A stretch of DNA of 64,000 nucleotides from Phoebastria nigripes (lineage: Eukaryota; Chordata; Aves; Procellariiformes; Diomedeidae), in assembly GCA_035582835.1 (NCBI GenBank), contig JAYKAV010000778.1, positions 4,130,374-4,194,373 of the forward strand, read 5' to 3'. A program made the position numbers and the translations under genes. Below the pieces are notes generated by a model. The model did no database searches, was not told where the DNA came from, and saw only the letters and a program-made list of their open reading frames with translations. Position 1 is the first letter of the stretch. Each line of letters begins with the position of its first letter. This document shows positions 1 to 57,017 of the stretch, one piece after another.

Positions 1-44484
<44,484 letters not shown>

Positions 44485-45080
44485 AAATGTCAGCGGTGCC
44501 GCTCTTGCATTTTCTGTACCCAACGCACCTGGTTGATTACCATCTTGGCCATCCCGTTCTCTTCATGCATGTTTCTGAGTGCATGAAGTTGTGAAGGTTC
44601 TTCATGTAACACGTTTGTGATGCACCATGTTGCTGTATATTCCATCTGTACACTGTTAACATTTCAATGAAGGTGATGTTCCATGCAAATAGAGAATAAC
44701 AAGGCATAAAAGACAAAAAAAAAAATTTGATGGACAGCAGTAGATACAGAACACATTTGTCACTTTCTCCATTTATGCCAAGTTTTGACAGACAACTTTA
44801 AAAACTATCCTGTTTATTAAAAAAAAAAAAGAAAAAAAAAGAAAAAGTACATTTTATTCTCTTTTTTTAAGAACTGTTTTTTGACTCCTCCTTTTCCCCT
44901 GAGTCCCGGGATTTTGCTTTGGTTCTGGTAGGAATGGTTAGGATTTCCGCTGGCAGCTCCGTTACTGTAAAACAGGTTTTTATTACAGCATGTAGATGGA
45001 CAAAATCACTGATAAATGTGGAAGTGATAATATCGTGGCTGTGTACCAGCTGAAGCCTTCTTAGTTTATTAGTCTATGTA

Positions 45081-45088
45081 AACTGGAA
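45081..45088 (+). promoter_or_regulatory. miR-145 seed match in CAMK2D 3' UTR
   Basis: AACTGGAA is an 8-mer target for the miR-145 seed. miR-145 is reported to repress CaMKII delta in mammalian heart cells; whether this is the orthologous site needs an alignment. Confidence 0.35.
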
Positions 45089-46116
45089 AAATCTCATCAT
45101 TTGCTGGCTTGGTCACTTCAGAATCACNGTTCTGGTGAGCCAGCAGCTGCTTTTTTTCTTTTGAGTCTTTACCTTTGCTTTCTTACTATGCTAATTGAAA
45201 ATTTCTATTGGATGATGAAGCAAAATGAAAAATTGTAAGCAACTAAGTGATGATTGAGGGGCAGTTTTTGAGGATTNAAATGGAAGAATAGAGAAAGATA
45301 GATTTTTATCGCTTTTAGGGTGTACTGTAAATTTTTTAAGGAGGCTTTAAAAAATATAAAATTTTGGTTAAGCTGTAGACCAGTTGTGTGGTTAATATAT
45401 TCGAGAAATATTAGGCCTTAAAAGCTTAGTACTTACTTTACACTGCTGCTGTGCTTCTCTGGAAATGTATTACGGATACACCAGTTTTCTAATAAGACTC
45501 TAACGCTTTACCGCAGATTTGCTTCTCCCCCCTCANTCTGCTCTTGGTTTCTTAAAATCCTCACGCAGCGTACAGTATCAAGGACAACAATCTTTGCAGC
45601 ATTACCAACTCGTTTCGGCCCCTGATCGGTTGCTGCGAACGCCTGTACGCTGCGCGGGGAATGCTCTCGGTGTCAGTTCAGAACACAACCTTTGTACCAG
45701 GGACTATTTTTGCTTCCCTTACGTTGCTGTGAAAATACATCCTTGCAAGCATTTAGGTTTATTCCCTTCCACTTTTAATAGAAAAATACAGGGATCGGTT
45801 ATTTCTTTTTTTTTTTCATTTGTTAATTGTTCTGTTACCAACAGGGCTAACTGTTTTCTGCAGCGCTGTATAGTGCATGATATCTCAATCGATGTCCTTT
45901 TTAGCGGTGAAAAATTTACAACTCGGCAGCCTGAAGTTTTTAAAATGGGAAAGCTTCCTAATTTGTATCATTTCACCTTTCCGTGTTGATTACTAATCAA
46001 AAGCAGTTCTTAAACATGTTGATGTTGTTACTAGTGGATGTATGGTAGATGGATTTAAGCTTCTCTGATAATTACTACATGATTTTAAACAATATATATT
46101 TAAAATAAGCATCTAC

Positions 46117-46122
46117 AATAAA
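46117..46122 (+). terminator. proximal poly(A) signal AATAAA
   Basis: AATAAA followed by TGTGTTGAG, a short GT-rich element. Could produce a ~1.65 kb 3' UTR. Confidence 0.5.
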
Positions 46123-46444
46123 TGTGTTGAGCCATATTAACCTGCCAATGGGATCTGTGAAAAAAGTAATGGCCTCTTTTTTTTTTTTTTTCTCTCATTA
46201 ATTTCTTTACTTTGTTTTGTGAAGCGGCTATAAGTGGCATAACTGTATTTAAAATTAACAAATTAGGTGTAGGGTGTTTTTTTTATACTTCTAACATAGC
46301 ATGTGGTGTTGACGTATTACTGTAGACCAAGTTTGTCTTCCACACCAAGACGTGAGGAAATTGTGATTTGTTCTCTCCACCACAATTGAATTACACACTT
46401 CTCTTCTGTCATTTTGGAACACTGCAGTTTACCATGGGACACAG

Positions 46445-46452
46445 TGTACATA
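46445..46452 (+). promoter_or_regulatory. Pumilio response element
   Basis: TGTACATA fits TGTANATA, the Pumilio binding consensus. It sits about 50 nt before the main poly(A) signal. A second copy at 46748-46755 lies in the possible extended 3' UTR. Confidence 0.35.
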
Positions 46453-46493
46453 TTTCTTGCCATAATGGTAAATGATTGATATATTTAAGGATT

Positions 46494-46499
46494 AATAAA
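46494..46499 (+). terminator. main CAMK2D poly(A) signal AATAAA
   Basis: AATAAA in a TTAATAAATTTGTGATTTC context with a GCTGACA cleavage-like site about 20 nt on, then a GTGCTCGTGTTTT downstream element. This is the best match to a complete poly(A) site in the UTR. Confidence 0.7.
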
Positions 46500-46903
46500 T
46501 TTGTGATTTCTGCTGACATTGTGCTCGTGTTTTAATTTCCCACTTCATCGTGATTTTTGCATTGGAAAATGTGTAGTGTCTGTTTGAATTGAGAAGTCGG
46601 AGACTCAGACGCAGTTTCTTACGAGCCGAATTTGCAGGTTGAAAATACGAGCGTTTGCTTTCGTGACTTGTTGTTCGGTTAGTTCTTAACTGCCTTTCCT
46701 GAGGACCCGATTGTACACCGTTTATGCTGTACTTTGTTGATAGAGTTTGTACATACCTTGTATTTATAGGTCCATATTTAGAAATGTTTTAGGTAGCTTG
46801 CACATTTCTGTCGCTGCCCTACTGTGTTTCATAAGCTCAGCCTGTAACACAAGATGCTGTAAGAGCAGTTACTGTATATTTAGCGTTGCAGACCGTAAAA
46901 TGC

Positions 46904-46909
46904 ATTAAA
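46904..46909 (+). terminator. distal poly(A) signal ATTAAA
   Basis: ATTAAA with a CATAAATAATTA context downstream. Candidate end of a longer 3' UTR isoform. Confidence 0.35.
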
Positions 46910-46930
46910 GTCCATAAATAATTAGCATTT

Positions 46931-49900
46931 AAAATAATGTACCAGTTTAAAAGCTTTCATCTATGTCTGCAGTGATTTTAGCCTCTCTTATCCTATGCTG
47001 AGCCACAACTGGGAACAGTCCTTTATACCGGCAGAAAAGAAGGACCGAGGGGGCGGAGGAGAGGAGACAACTTCCAGCTTTCATGGGTCGTGAAACGCAG
47101 AGCTGGCTCGCTTCTCGGGGTCCGTGCCAGGGGCAGCGTGGTTGCGAGCCAGACCTGTGGCAGCCATCCAGGAGTAGCGCCTGTCGAAGGAACGAGAGCG
47201 TATTCCTGGGTTTGTGAAAAAGTCAGTGCTTCCTTTTGGGTGGCATTTTGTTATTTGTATTGGAAACAAAAAGAAAAATAGTTAGGAGAGAGCTCAGAGG
47301 TTTGGAATGTTTCGGTAAACCCCAGAGGAAGCAAAAGCGGTTTAGGCTGTTGGGACGTTTTATGTTTTGTCGTATCACTTCCACCTACTTTGTTTACTCA
47401 TTTTTTCCACTAAATGCTATTCCAGAAATCACTTTGACTTCCATTTTAACTGTGTGCCTGCAGTAAGCTGTTTTGACAGCAGTGGAATTGCTACTAATTT
47501 CAGGTATGTAGAGAAGAAGAGAGATCAGAGTGTAAAGCATAATGATGAGGAGCCGGGGGGGGAGAATACATTTGCTAAATACCAGGTTAAAGATTTGGGA
47601 GAGGGGGTGGGGTTTTGAGGTTTTTTTTAATTACGATTTTTATTGTTGTGGATGTCCTCTTATAGCACAAATGTTTTAATATGCTGCCTCCTGGTGGCTT
47701 TTTGTAATGATGTTTTCTATTTAGGAGTGCACAAGAAGATGCTATTTGTTCTGAGCAGAAAGGAACCCCATGCTTTCACGCATTCACTTTTTTAATGTGA
47801 GTAAGGAACACAGAATATTTCAGAGGCTGAAAATGTCCATTTGCCGGCTCTTGAATATACGCTATACACATACCTGGAGGAATCAGATTGATTCCATTTT
47901 CTAAAAATGGGCTCCCAAGACACAGTTAAGAAAATGAACATCTATTTCCTAGAGTTGTATATTAAATCCAGAGTTCATTGTCTCACAGATGAGCTTTACT
48001 GTTTCTTCAGTCTGCTATTAATCCTTTGTAACGTATCATCTCCGTGGACTGTGTGCTCACAGAAAACAGAATTACTTGGTTGTCCTCAGGGCTTTTTCTT
48101 TCTTCTTAAATTTGTACAGTCATATTTTATACATAACTCATCTTAAGAAAAGACCATTAGTCAAAAAATTAACTGTATTAGTTGGAGAATTGATCCAAAT
48201 TGCTTCAGGAGATTCAGTTTCTTTCTTCCTAACAAATTACTGGTAAAATACAGACAGCGGTGGGTGAATGGGTTAAAAGTTCAGTGCTGCAAGGTCCAAC
48301 TGCTAAATGTCTGGTTCCTGCAGGGAGAGCTGCTGTAGTAGAGCCTCCAGAGCAGGTGAACAACTTAAAAATTTAAGAGTGTACAGTTGCATGTCTTCAT
48401 GTAAAGTTGATGAAAACAGCGATTCCTCCCTCAGTTTTTGACTCCCATAAAATTCCAATTATTGTTTCCTAACAGTAGGTTATAATTCTAGTTGCGGATT
48501 AACAATTTGGAACGCAGAGCTTTATACTGCTTGCACACCTGCTTTTTCTAGTCATCAGCGCACACTAAGTGGACTTTCCCTTATCATTGGTCATTCTGTG
48601 AATGTGTGTCTCATGCTATAATATCGCGCCCTTTCTCAGGTGCTTTATTTTTGGCTGGCAACAGAGAAGGATCAGTAGCCCTAAAGTAGGTTTCTTCAAA
48701 CTCAGACTGTATTACAGGATAAAGCTGTGACAATTTGGATAATTACAAAGCGCCCTTAATAATAANTTTTTTAAAAAATCAGCTTTTTCTTTGGGAGAAA
48801 CTNAGCACCAAAACTTTCTAATCTAGGAACATGAGTTGTTGGACTGGCTCCAAAAAACAGCCTTAAAAAACAGTGGCGGGACATTTCCATGAGGGTGGAA
48901 GGAGTATGGCACTCATCTGCTTTTGGAGAGCTTGGTGTGGCCCTACTCAAGGGTGACGGCAACAAGAAAAAAGGAGTATAAAACACAGAAGTAGTCCTGA
49001 GAGCAGAAGCCAGCTTTCCTTTTTCTCGCAGTGCCCAAACCACTAGATTTCTGGCTGCTGCTGAGCGGAGGAGATCCAGCTACCCTACGGACCTTGTGTA
49101 GTAACGACAAGAAGCTCAGCCTGTAGCCCTGCAGTGCCAAGCTGTCCCTTTTGTCAAGAGTGACTTGCCTCAACATATTTGCTTTTGCTTGTGTTAGGCA
49201 CCTGGGACGTTCTCAATTTGAAAGCGAGATACTGATCACCCCCAGGAAACCAAATTCTGCTACAAGCCCGTATTAAGCACTTCTACCCCAGGAGGAAAGA
49301 AAAGTGAGCAACCCAAATTAAGAGAAGCCCAAACATCAGCAGCTNTTTTTTCCTCACTCACCCAACTCCTTCACAGCCAACGCCATCAGGTCACAGTTCT
49401 TGCAGGAAAACAGAAGTATTTCGTAAGCTCAGCCAAACTGTGTTGCAAGTGGAGAGGGCGATAGCCTGGCTCCTCAGGAGGGCTCGTTAGATTCAGCATA
49501 GTAAATGTTTTTCTCCAGATACCTTAGCTAAACACCTTTTCATACATCAATCTCTGGATTTCTCTTTCCTGTTCTTGCATGCACACAAGAGAGGAAGTAA
49601 AGACACTTCGTATCAGCAGCTCTGAAACTAATCATGGTGCACTCTGAGGTTTGTCTGAGCAAGACTTATTAGAGAGTAAAGTACAGAGGCTGGGCCATGC
49701 CAAAACTTGCCTGCCTTGTTCATTGCNGCAAATACAGTTATGGAAAACACACTACTTTGACCTTCATGGATGAATTCCATATCTCATGTGGGTACTTGAG
49801 CTCCAAGCAAGTCTTTACAATGGGCAAAAAAAAAAACCAAACTGAAACAGTATGCATGTGTGAAAAGCCTTGTTTATATCCCACTATATTATCAAAATTC

Positions 49901-52900
49901 TAAATTATCAAACCACTGTATTACCAAACCAGGATAAAGATACTATCAGAAGTTATAAGAGGGCTTATTTCTTTTTCTAGTAGTTCAAATCAATACTGCT
50001 TAGGGAGCTTAACTTGCTTTGACAGTGACATATGGATATTCTTTTGGCTTTGATCACAAGTAAATATTGTTAAGTAATACATTTTAGTAAATTAGGAAGA
50101 TGATTTATTAAATTAATTCAGAAATTGTTTGGAAGGCAGATTAGTGACAGGTAATCTGTTTGTTCTAGGTGAATAATTGACAGCTTTGCTTTCTTATCTG
50201 TCTCCTGGCAGTAGCCTGAACACACTAACTTACAAAGCCTCCACCGACAGCACTCCCTAAATCTAATCTTACTGAAAAGCTATTCTGAACAGGAGTTGCA
50301 ATACAACAGAGCACCTTTACACGTAATAATAGGGAGTGGTAGCACACCCGGCCTTCTGTTTGCAGGCTTTATTTCTGATCCTCGGGTTGGCCTTGGGGCT
50401 GCCTGTAGAATACGGTGCAGATAACGTGCACTCTTAACTCTGATGCGGCAGTTGCCATGCCTTCATTGCTGCTCTTCGTATTGGTAGTTTTCAGACTCTC
50501 TCTCTAGGCCCTGGAGAACCTGTGGATTAAAGGGTTCTGTGAAAGCTGAAGAAAGTTACCCTTTAGTTAAAGACTTAAAAATACATACATGGAGTATATT
50601 TAAGAACCTGGCAGTATTAACTAGTTTCCAGCACTGAGAGGGACCCAGCTAAGGTCTGCTTCTGCTGATCACCTGCAGGAACTTGCTTTGTATCTCCAGG
50701 TCACAGCATTTTCACAAGATGATTGAAGTAGTTTCTGAATGCAGTTTGAGGCATCTGAAATCATCAGTGATATCTTGGAAAACTGCACGTTTGTGGCTTA
50801 GTAGAATGGTAGAATTCTCCTGCATGATGGCAGTCAAAAACAAAAAATAAATTTTTTTTTTTTCAAAATGTGTACAGCAAGTACTCATGCAAAGAAATCC
50901 CTTCTAAAAAGCAGTAACAGTTGTGGTTTGTTTTTTTTTTTAATTCTGCCCTAACTACTTAAGGCAGTGATTAAAATAGGGGAAGAGAAGAGGGAATTTT
51001 ATTGTGCGGTGCATTCATCCTTCAACAGAAGTGTTTAACCGATACAGTGTCATCATGCTCCAAGAAGTGCAAGCATGGCAGGCTGGCCTGTGCCAGCCTC
51101 TAATGAGAACTGAAGTGAAATGCCTCTCAAAGCTATCACTGCGGTTTGAAATAGATCTGCGAGTTCAGCAACACAGTTCATTTTGGTATGAAAATCGTGT
51201 TTCAAACGTGCACGTGGTTGGAAACATACGGGTGTTGGCACATCATTCTGTGATCTGGTTTTGGAGGCACTGTTTCGGTCTCCTGTTGGGACCAAACCAC
51301 TTTGTATAAGTACTTAAATAATCTGTGATGGAGACAGACAAGTGCTGCAGCAGCAGCATACTGATTTCAGGGCCTGGATGTGGAGCACTTTGACAGGGAT
51401 CTGGAAGACACAAGTAGGAGTTTTTGCTCTTTTTCATTCAGGCCAGGAATCTTGAGCATAAGTGTCCCTTGTGCAATGTCAGTGCCATAACCACTGAGTA
51501 TTACGAGACAGACTTTCTCTGTTTTTCCATCGACAATAAGTAGGGAAGGATCTAGTTTGTGTTTCAATGCAGCTCAAAAAAAANCCTGTCAAAATCTAAT
51601 GACAACAGCAGCAAAGATCCCTTTCCCTGGGCACCTGCCAACTGAAGGTGCCACAAAGGCTGAAAAACACAATGAGGCTTAATTAACACAAAGCTGAGGG
51701 CAGGAAATATTGCAAGTCTCTCTACTTAAATAAATGGATGCGTTTGATGATTTCAGTATGTGAACAGATACAAATAACAAAGCCTTAAAAGTCCTCAGTT
51801 GATGCTTTGCTGATCTCTTCTTTGTAATGGGTTTCTCAAGATCAGGACCCTGAGGTGCGCTAAGAGGCAGCACGAGAGAAGATTTACTCTCTCCTCCATA
51901 CTTAAATCGGGGATATTGGTGTTTGAGTCTTACCGCATTCACACCCTTCTATAAGCACTCTTTCCCGGTTAAGACCAGCTTTTCACACACAACGAGGCAG
52001 AGCTACCTTACATCCCACAAGTCTTACTGCCTGCCAAAAGGATGTAAGGGGGATAGTTGAGAAAGCGGAAGAGCCAGGGGGATGAGGAGTATACTGGTTT
52101 CATTAAAAGGCCTTAGCAGCTCAGGGAGTTAAAGATTTTACTGCTAAGGTGCTCCCCAATACAACAAACAGTATCAGTAGTGTACACTTTATAGAAAGAG
52201 AAATTACCTCGGTATTTCTTTGACCATCCTGCTCGTTGTCTTGTCTGGAGCCCAGACCAAACCAGTCCCTCGGCCACCCAGCGACGTTCCCTTGGCAGTC
52301 TGAAACGCAGGCTGGAAGCCAGTTGCCATCTCAGATCAATGGAGCTTTACTGGCCAAGTGACCTCTGGGTTGTGTGAAAGAAGCAACTGAAGAGAAAAAA
52401 TACACCTGGAGTAAATTGGGGCCCTCCCCACCTCAGAGCAGCAGGATCAGCATCCCACCCCCCCCCCCCCAGACCTGTTGCTAACAAGGCACCTGCAGTT
52501 TCACCTCAGCTCCCAGCTACAACAGAGAGGGAGGAACAGCCCACCCCAAGTGAAAAGCAGCCCCCCACCCCACTCACACAGGGTACCCCCACTTCCAGGC
52601 ACCAGAGCTCCCCAGCAGCCCCTTGCTCAGCGCGGCGAGGAGGAAGGCTGCAGCCCCAGACGCAGCAGAGAGGGACGAGCGCCCGCAGCTCCCGCCTGAT
52701 GCCGGGAGGAGGGAGAGGAGGCAGGAGGGGCTGGAGAGAAGAGCCCACAGCCAAGCTGCCAAGCCCTGGGGCTCGAGGGCTGTCGCCTGCAGCCACCGCT
52801 GTCTCGGGGTGGAGGGGGACGCCTGGTTTGTACATCAGGGCTGGGTTTCTTGCACGTCTTTCATGGCAGAGCCTCCCCGCTCCTGGTCTTTGAGGCATCC

Positions 52901-55025
52901 CTTTGCCTTAGGAAGCTTGTTGTCAGGGACTAACAGGTACCCCCNCAGATGCCAGCCCTCTGGCACACGGCCCCAGCCACGACAGCCGGGGGGGGGGGGC
53001 AGCAGCCCAGAGCCATCCCCAACGCACCCAGTGCTCCCCAGCACAGCGTGCAACCCGCAGGCTCTTCCCCTACAGCATTTAGATCAAGCCTCTCTGGAGA
53101 GAGGGCAAGGGCAGCTTTTAAATCAGCAGCAGGAACCAGGGGAAAAAGAACAGTCTGTATGGACCCGGTTAAATTAGTTGGCCCTTGGATCTGAGACCGG
53201 TAAGCTTTTGCCTTACCTCTTTCTGCCTCCCCAAAACCCAACTCCCACCCAGACCCCGTAGCCAAAGTTGGCAATATTCATCCCACCAGGAGCTTTCTCC
53301 CTCCTCATACAGCCAAAGGGTGGAGGAAGGGACTCTCAGGAAGGCCAGTGAGTGCCCCAGCCCCAACTTACATCTCCACCTCCAGGGCAAGAAAAGAAGC
53401 TCCAGGGCTCCGACTCAAACTGGAAAAAAGCATCCCTGCTCTCAGGGGGTTCCCCACAGCAGCACTCCATGGGTACCAGCTACCAAGACAGCCCTTTTAC
53501 TTGAACGAGGCTTAAACAGAGAATAGAAACCTTGCCAGAGATCAAGAGANCAAGGAGTTCTGCCATAATGCTGTAACCAGACTGAGCATTTCTAGGCATA
53601 AGTAGTAAGGTAAAAGTTAACAGGCATGCTTTAAAAAAGAACATGCTCCAGCCTTACTGTATCAGCCAGTAGAGTTAAAAAAAAAAAAATCATACTGCTA
53701 CTAAGTCGGGTGATGCAGACACATTACAACAAAACTNGAAGACAAACAAACTTAAACCTAAAGACAATAGCAACCCAGAGCCCCCCTGCTCCACACACAG
53801 AGCCCCACAGCACTTAAGCAGGAGCCCAAGAACACTGTCCACATAAAAGCAGAAAATAAAGACAGCAAGAAGACAGCAAGACCAACGAGGAAAAAAAAGG
53901 CTTTACAACACAGCTATCCCTGAAGCAGGAAATAACCCCCCCGGCCTGAGCTTAAATGCAGAGCTGGGGCCAATGGGGANGGGCGTGTGGGTGGTGGAGG
54001 CTCCAGGTGAGGCCGTCAGGGTGATGGGGACCTGCTGGGGCCCCCGGAATGCCTCCACCAGCAGCCAAAAACGAGCAGCCCTGACATCTCCACTGACATC
54101 TCCAGGGCTGGCTTCCGAGCGAGGCTGTCTGCGTCCTTCGGAGTGAGGGGCGAGGCAGAAACATCACCTCCACTTCGGATGCGTCAAAGCGTCTTTGCAG
54201 TGACGCACAGCGAGGGCAAGCCGTGAGAAGCGTGTGTGTGGTGCACGTGCTGCTAACCGAGTTACCCCACCCGCAGTGGTCTTTGTGAGCCGTATCCTTA
54301 GATCCGACTATGTGGTGAGTTCAGTCCTTTTTTTTCTCGTGATAGTAGGAAAACAATCGATGGGCACAGGTGAACGGCACGTTCGCGACTTGATTTGCCT
54401 ACTGTCCTTCTAATCAATCAACAACCGTTGAAATTAGAAAGACCCATTTAAAACAATAAATGTGGGGACAGACAGACAAGGGAGAAACACTTTCAGCTTT
54501 TCCAGAGCCCAGACCCATCCCACGTGCATTAAGCGCAAGTACCAGGCTGTCACGATTTGCGGCCAGCAGCACGGATGGCTGGAGCAGAAGCGAGGAGGTC
54601 TCGACGGATGCTGTAGAGGGATGGGAGCACCGATCTCACGCTTAGGTTAGGCAGGTATATTTTGTTATACACCTCAGAACACATCGTGAGGCTTGTAACG
54701 GTCCCACCTGGCCCGAGGAAAAAAAAAATCGTGACATTTGAAATGCCTCACTCAAAAGAAGCCTTTTCTGCCAGGAAAAAATTGGAATGTCCCTGCTCAG
54801 CTGGAAGCGCTGGCTTTGCGTGTGTGCGCACACTGAGATGTGCTGCTGCCTTGGGTACGGGAGTCTGCCACCGGCAGAGCAGGATTCAGGTTTGTGTCCC
54901 GGGCGAGTTGCTCACGGATGTGATGGTGGGAATATTGGCTTTCTTTTCCTCAGANTGGCTCACAAAGCGTCGATCACAAAGTGGCTATCTTCTGGTCTAA
55001 TTTCTTCTCCGAATTTGGAAGTCTT
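46931..55025. other. intergenic region, no gene recognised
   Basis: Moderately AT-rich, turning GC-rich and C-rich at about 52440-53500. That stretch includes a C run near 52460 and several overlapping Pro/Ala/Gly-type open frames on both strands, which are expected by chance in such composition. No splice-consistent exon, RNA gene or known repeat family was identified. The open frame 45519-45989 lies in the CAMK2D 3' UTR and is not considered a gene. Confidence 0.6.
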
Positions 55026-55262
55026 TTAGTTGTTAGAGGGGAAGTTGCTGTGCAGGAGATGAACGATGCTCGGGCTTGCGGTTACAGACTTGGTTTTGTT
55101 CCTGTAGGTCCCGGAGCAGACCGTGACATTGCTGTTGCAACGTGGGATGTCATTGTAGACGTTTGCGATGGCCTCGGAGGACACTGATCCCCTCTCCTCT
55201 GTGTACCGGAGCAATCGTTCCCAAAATATGTCCAGCTCAGGGTGAGTGCTTTTGTTGGCCAT
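55026..55262 (-). CDS. unrecognised coding-like ORF (78 aa)
   Basis: I do not recognise this protein. It starts at an ATG in the context ACAAACCATGG (A at -3, G at +4) and reads MANKSTHPELDIFWERLLRY, then TEERGSVSSEAIANVYND, IPRCNSNVTVCSGTYRNK, ending PSNN at TAA. Codons end mostly in G or C although the surrounding DNA is only moderately GC-rich, and the residue mix looks protein-like. No signal peptide or membrane span is seen; NVT is a possible glycosylation sequon. It could be a single small exon of a - strand gene or a chance frame. No decisive splice sites were found. Confidence 0.25.
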   Translation of the reverse strand: MANKSTHPELDIFWERLLRYTEERGSVSSEAIANVYNDIPRCNSNVTVCSGTYRNKTKSVTASPSIVHLLHSNFPSNN

Positions 55263-56004
55263 GGTTTGTGTCGCGGCAATGATTTCTGGCTGTTAAGGCT
55301 GGGAGCTCCTCAGTAAGAAATACCAGGGAAGAAGGCAGCGCCGGCTTTATTAACCCAAGGAAAGTAAGAGCCAGTTTGTAACTCAGTGGGATCTTAGGAC
55401 AGCANGACATGAAGTATTTCTGATGGAGGCGGTGGTTTTGAAAGTTCCCCGGAGTATTAGAAAGCCTTCACCTGGAGCAGTCTGTATTAGTCAAAGCCCA
55501 TAAAGTCAAAGTTCCGGAAACATTAATTGAAAACAAATTCAGAGAGATGCTGCTGAAGGACTGGGAGAGGACGCCCTTTGAGGAGAGAAACTGCAAAGAG
55601 CTCCCGTTGTGTAGCCCGTACAGCACACGCTGAGGCAGGATCTCATTTTTCGCTGTTCTTGAGTCTCAGAAGTAAAGACCGGGAAACGAAACCAACACGT
55701 TTAGCTACAAGAAAGCATTGAAAGGGCACCTATTGGGTATAAGCTGGCAACGAGCAAATTTAGGTGGGAAATTAGAAAGCTTTTTCATAGGAAAAACATA
55801 AGCAAAAAGTACCCCCCAATATTTTTAATACGGGATTTTTTCAGCTTGAAAGAAATGCTCCCTTGCGAATTCCAAACTTGCAGTGAAGCCGGGGAGATTC
55901 CTGGGCAGCCATCCCGACACGGTGACCTTCGCTGGGTGTGAGCAAATACGCAGGCAAGAAAAGAGCCAACGCTGGAACAGGTTTCTTGAATGGCATTTCA
56001 AGAC
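55263..56004. other. intergenic, nothing recognised
   Basis: Unique sequence of mixed composition with one isolated N. No open frame or motif worth naming. Confidence 0.6.
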
Positions 56005-56406
56005 CTAAACCGGCCAGCTTTTACAGTTCACGCTCTCCTTCCTCCCGGAGTGGCACGACTGCCCTTTCTCTCCATCTTTTATTAGATGAGAATTAAACGG
56101 AAACTGGTTTTGGCTACAGTGATTTTCTACAGCCAGTGACAATAGCTGTAACTGCAGATTTATTTTGAGCCGGATAGGTTGCTCGGGGTCAGGAGGAGAA
56201 TGGGCCTGGGATGACTTTGCCGGTGTCTGGGGAGTACGGACTTTTTTTGGGGAGGAAGAAATGAGGGAAGCATTACTTCTAGCAACTGAGTTCAGAAGCT
56301 CAGGCAGGCTCAGCAGTGCAGATACACGTGCGTTTGGGGTGTAAGACGTCGTGCGACTGCAGAAGAGCAGAGGAGTTTGATCTGAGACGCTTGAGACCTT
56401 CGGCAT
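56005..56406 (-). CDS. unrecognised ORF (133 aa), Ser/Pro-rich
   Basis: Begins at a true ATG (weak context, C at -3): MPKVSSVSDQTPLLFCS, with later stretches SLPELLNSVARSNASLISSS and KKVRTPQTPAKSSQAHSPPD. Low-complexity Ser/Pro and TP motifs suggest a disordered segment if it is real. No domain was recognised. It is one of three neighbouring - strand open frames between 55.0 and 57.0 kb. Chance is a real possibility. Confidence 0.15.
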   Translation of the reverse strand: MPKVSSVSDQTPLLFCSRTTSYTPNARVSALLSLPELLNSVARSNASLISSSPKKVRTPQTPAKSSQAHSPPDPEQPIRLKINLQLQLLSLAVENHCSQNQFPFNSHLIKDGEKGQSCHSGRKESVNCKSWPV

Positions 56407-56534
56407 TTGCCTTCATTGCCCAAATGTGGCACAATGCTGACAGCCTTGAAAACTGCATTTCAGCTACAGGGAGACGACATCAGAGGTGCAGGTAAGTCCT
56501 GGGTGCTTCTCAGCACATTTCTAAGCATAGCATC

Positions 56535-57017
56535 TTAAAAAACCAGCTGGGCTTCAGTCTGAACAGACAAGGGAGGACTGCTGTTGCTGGAAATCCGGCT
56601 GGAACGGCTTTCAGGCATGCATTCGTTCCTGCCTTCATTTCTCACTAGGAACGATGTTTTGCTGACTTGCTGTGGCTTAGAAGGGAACGACCACGTACAA
56701 AGCTGAAGCGTGCTACAATTGCAAACCTGTCTTTTGGGTTCATTTCTGTGCTTAACCTCACTTCTGGCAGACTGACGCCAATCTGTAGATTGTTCCTTTG
56801 ATCGGCTTTCTCTTCTTTGCAGTACGGACACATCCATCTCCGAGGAATACGTACCTTGTTCTCCCTTAGTCAGTACAAAGCTGACTTCTCTGTATCTCTT
56901 TCTGCTGCTACGCCGTTGCTGGAGGGCGAGGGTTACTCCATTTTCATCAAAACTAACAGCAATTGGGCTTCCAGGTCCTCTGGGCAGCACTGAAATGATT
57001 TTCTCACAGCACCTCAC
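56535..57017 (-). CDS. unrecognised open frame, possible spliced exon
   Basis: 160-codon open frame without a solid ATG at its 5' end (the first codon is GTG). The 5' part reads GSPIAVSFDENGVTLALQQR and RYREVSFVLTKGEQ. It is followed by a consensus donor CAAG/GTACGT (about 56851-56858 on the + coordinates), so only the 5' part may be exon. No family was recognised. Confidence 0.15.
   Translation of the reverse strand: MRCCEKIISVLPRGPGSPIAVSFDENGVTLALQQRRSSRKRYREVSFVLTKGEQGTYSSEMDVSVLQRRESRSKEQSTDWRQSARSEVKHRNEPKRQVCNCSTLQLCTWSFPSKPQQVSKTSFLVRNEGRNECMPESRSSRISSNSSPPLSVQTEAQLVF

Larger units (their letters stand above)
44485..46930 (+). other. CAMK2D: CAMK2D 3' UTR
   Basis: AT-rich untranslated region. 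The well-supported end is the AATAAA at 46494 with a TG/T-rich downstream element. An earlier AATAAA lies at 46117. Sequence similar in character continues to an ATTAAA at 46904, so a longer form is possible. It includes an exact match to the miR-145 seed target (45081-45088) and a Pumilio-type TGTACATA (46445-46452). End position is inferred. Confidence 0.8.

Noticed and set aside
52506..53526. Overlapping Pro/Ala-rich frames as a possible gene
   Set aside because: Frames occur on both strands with low-complexity composition and no domain or splice support.
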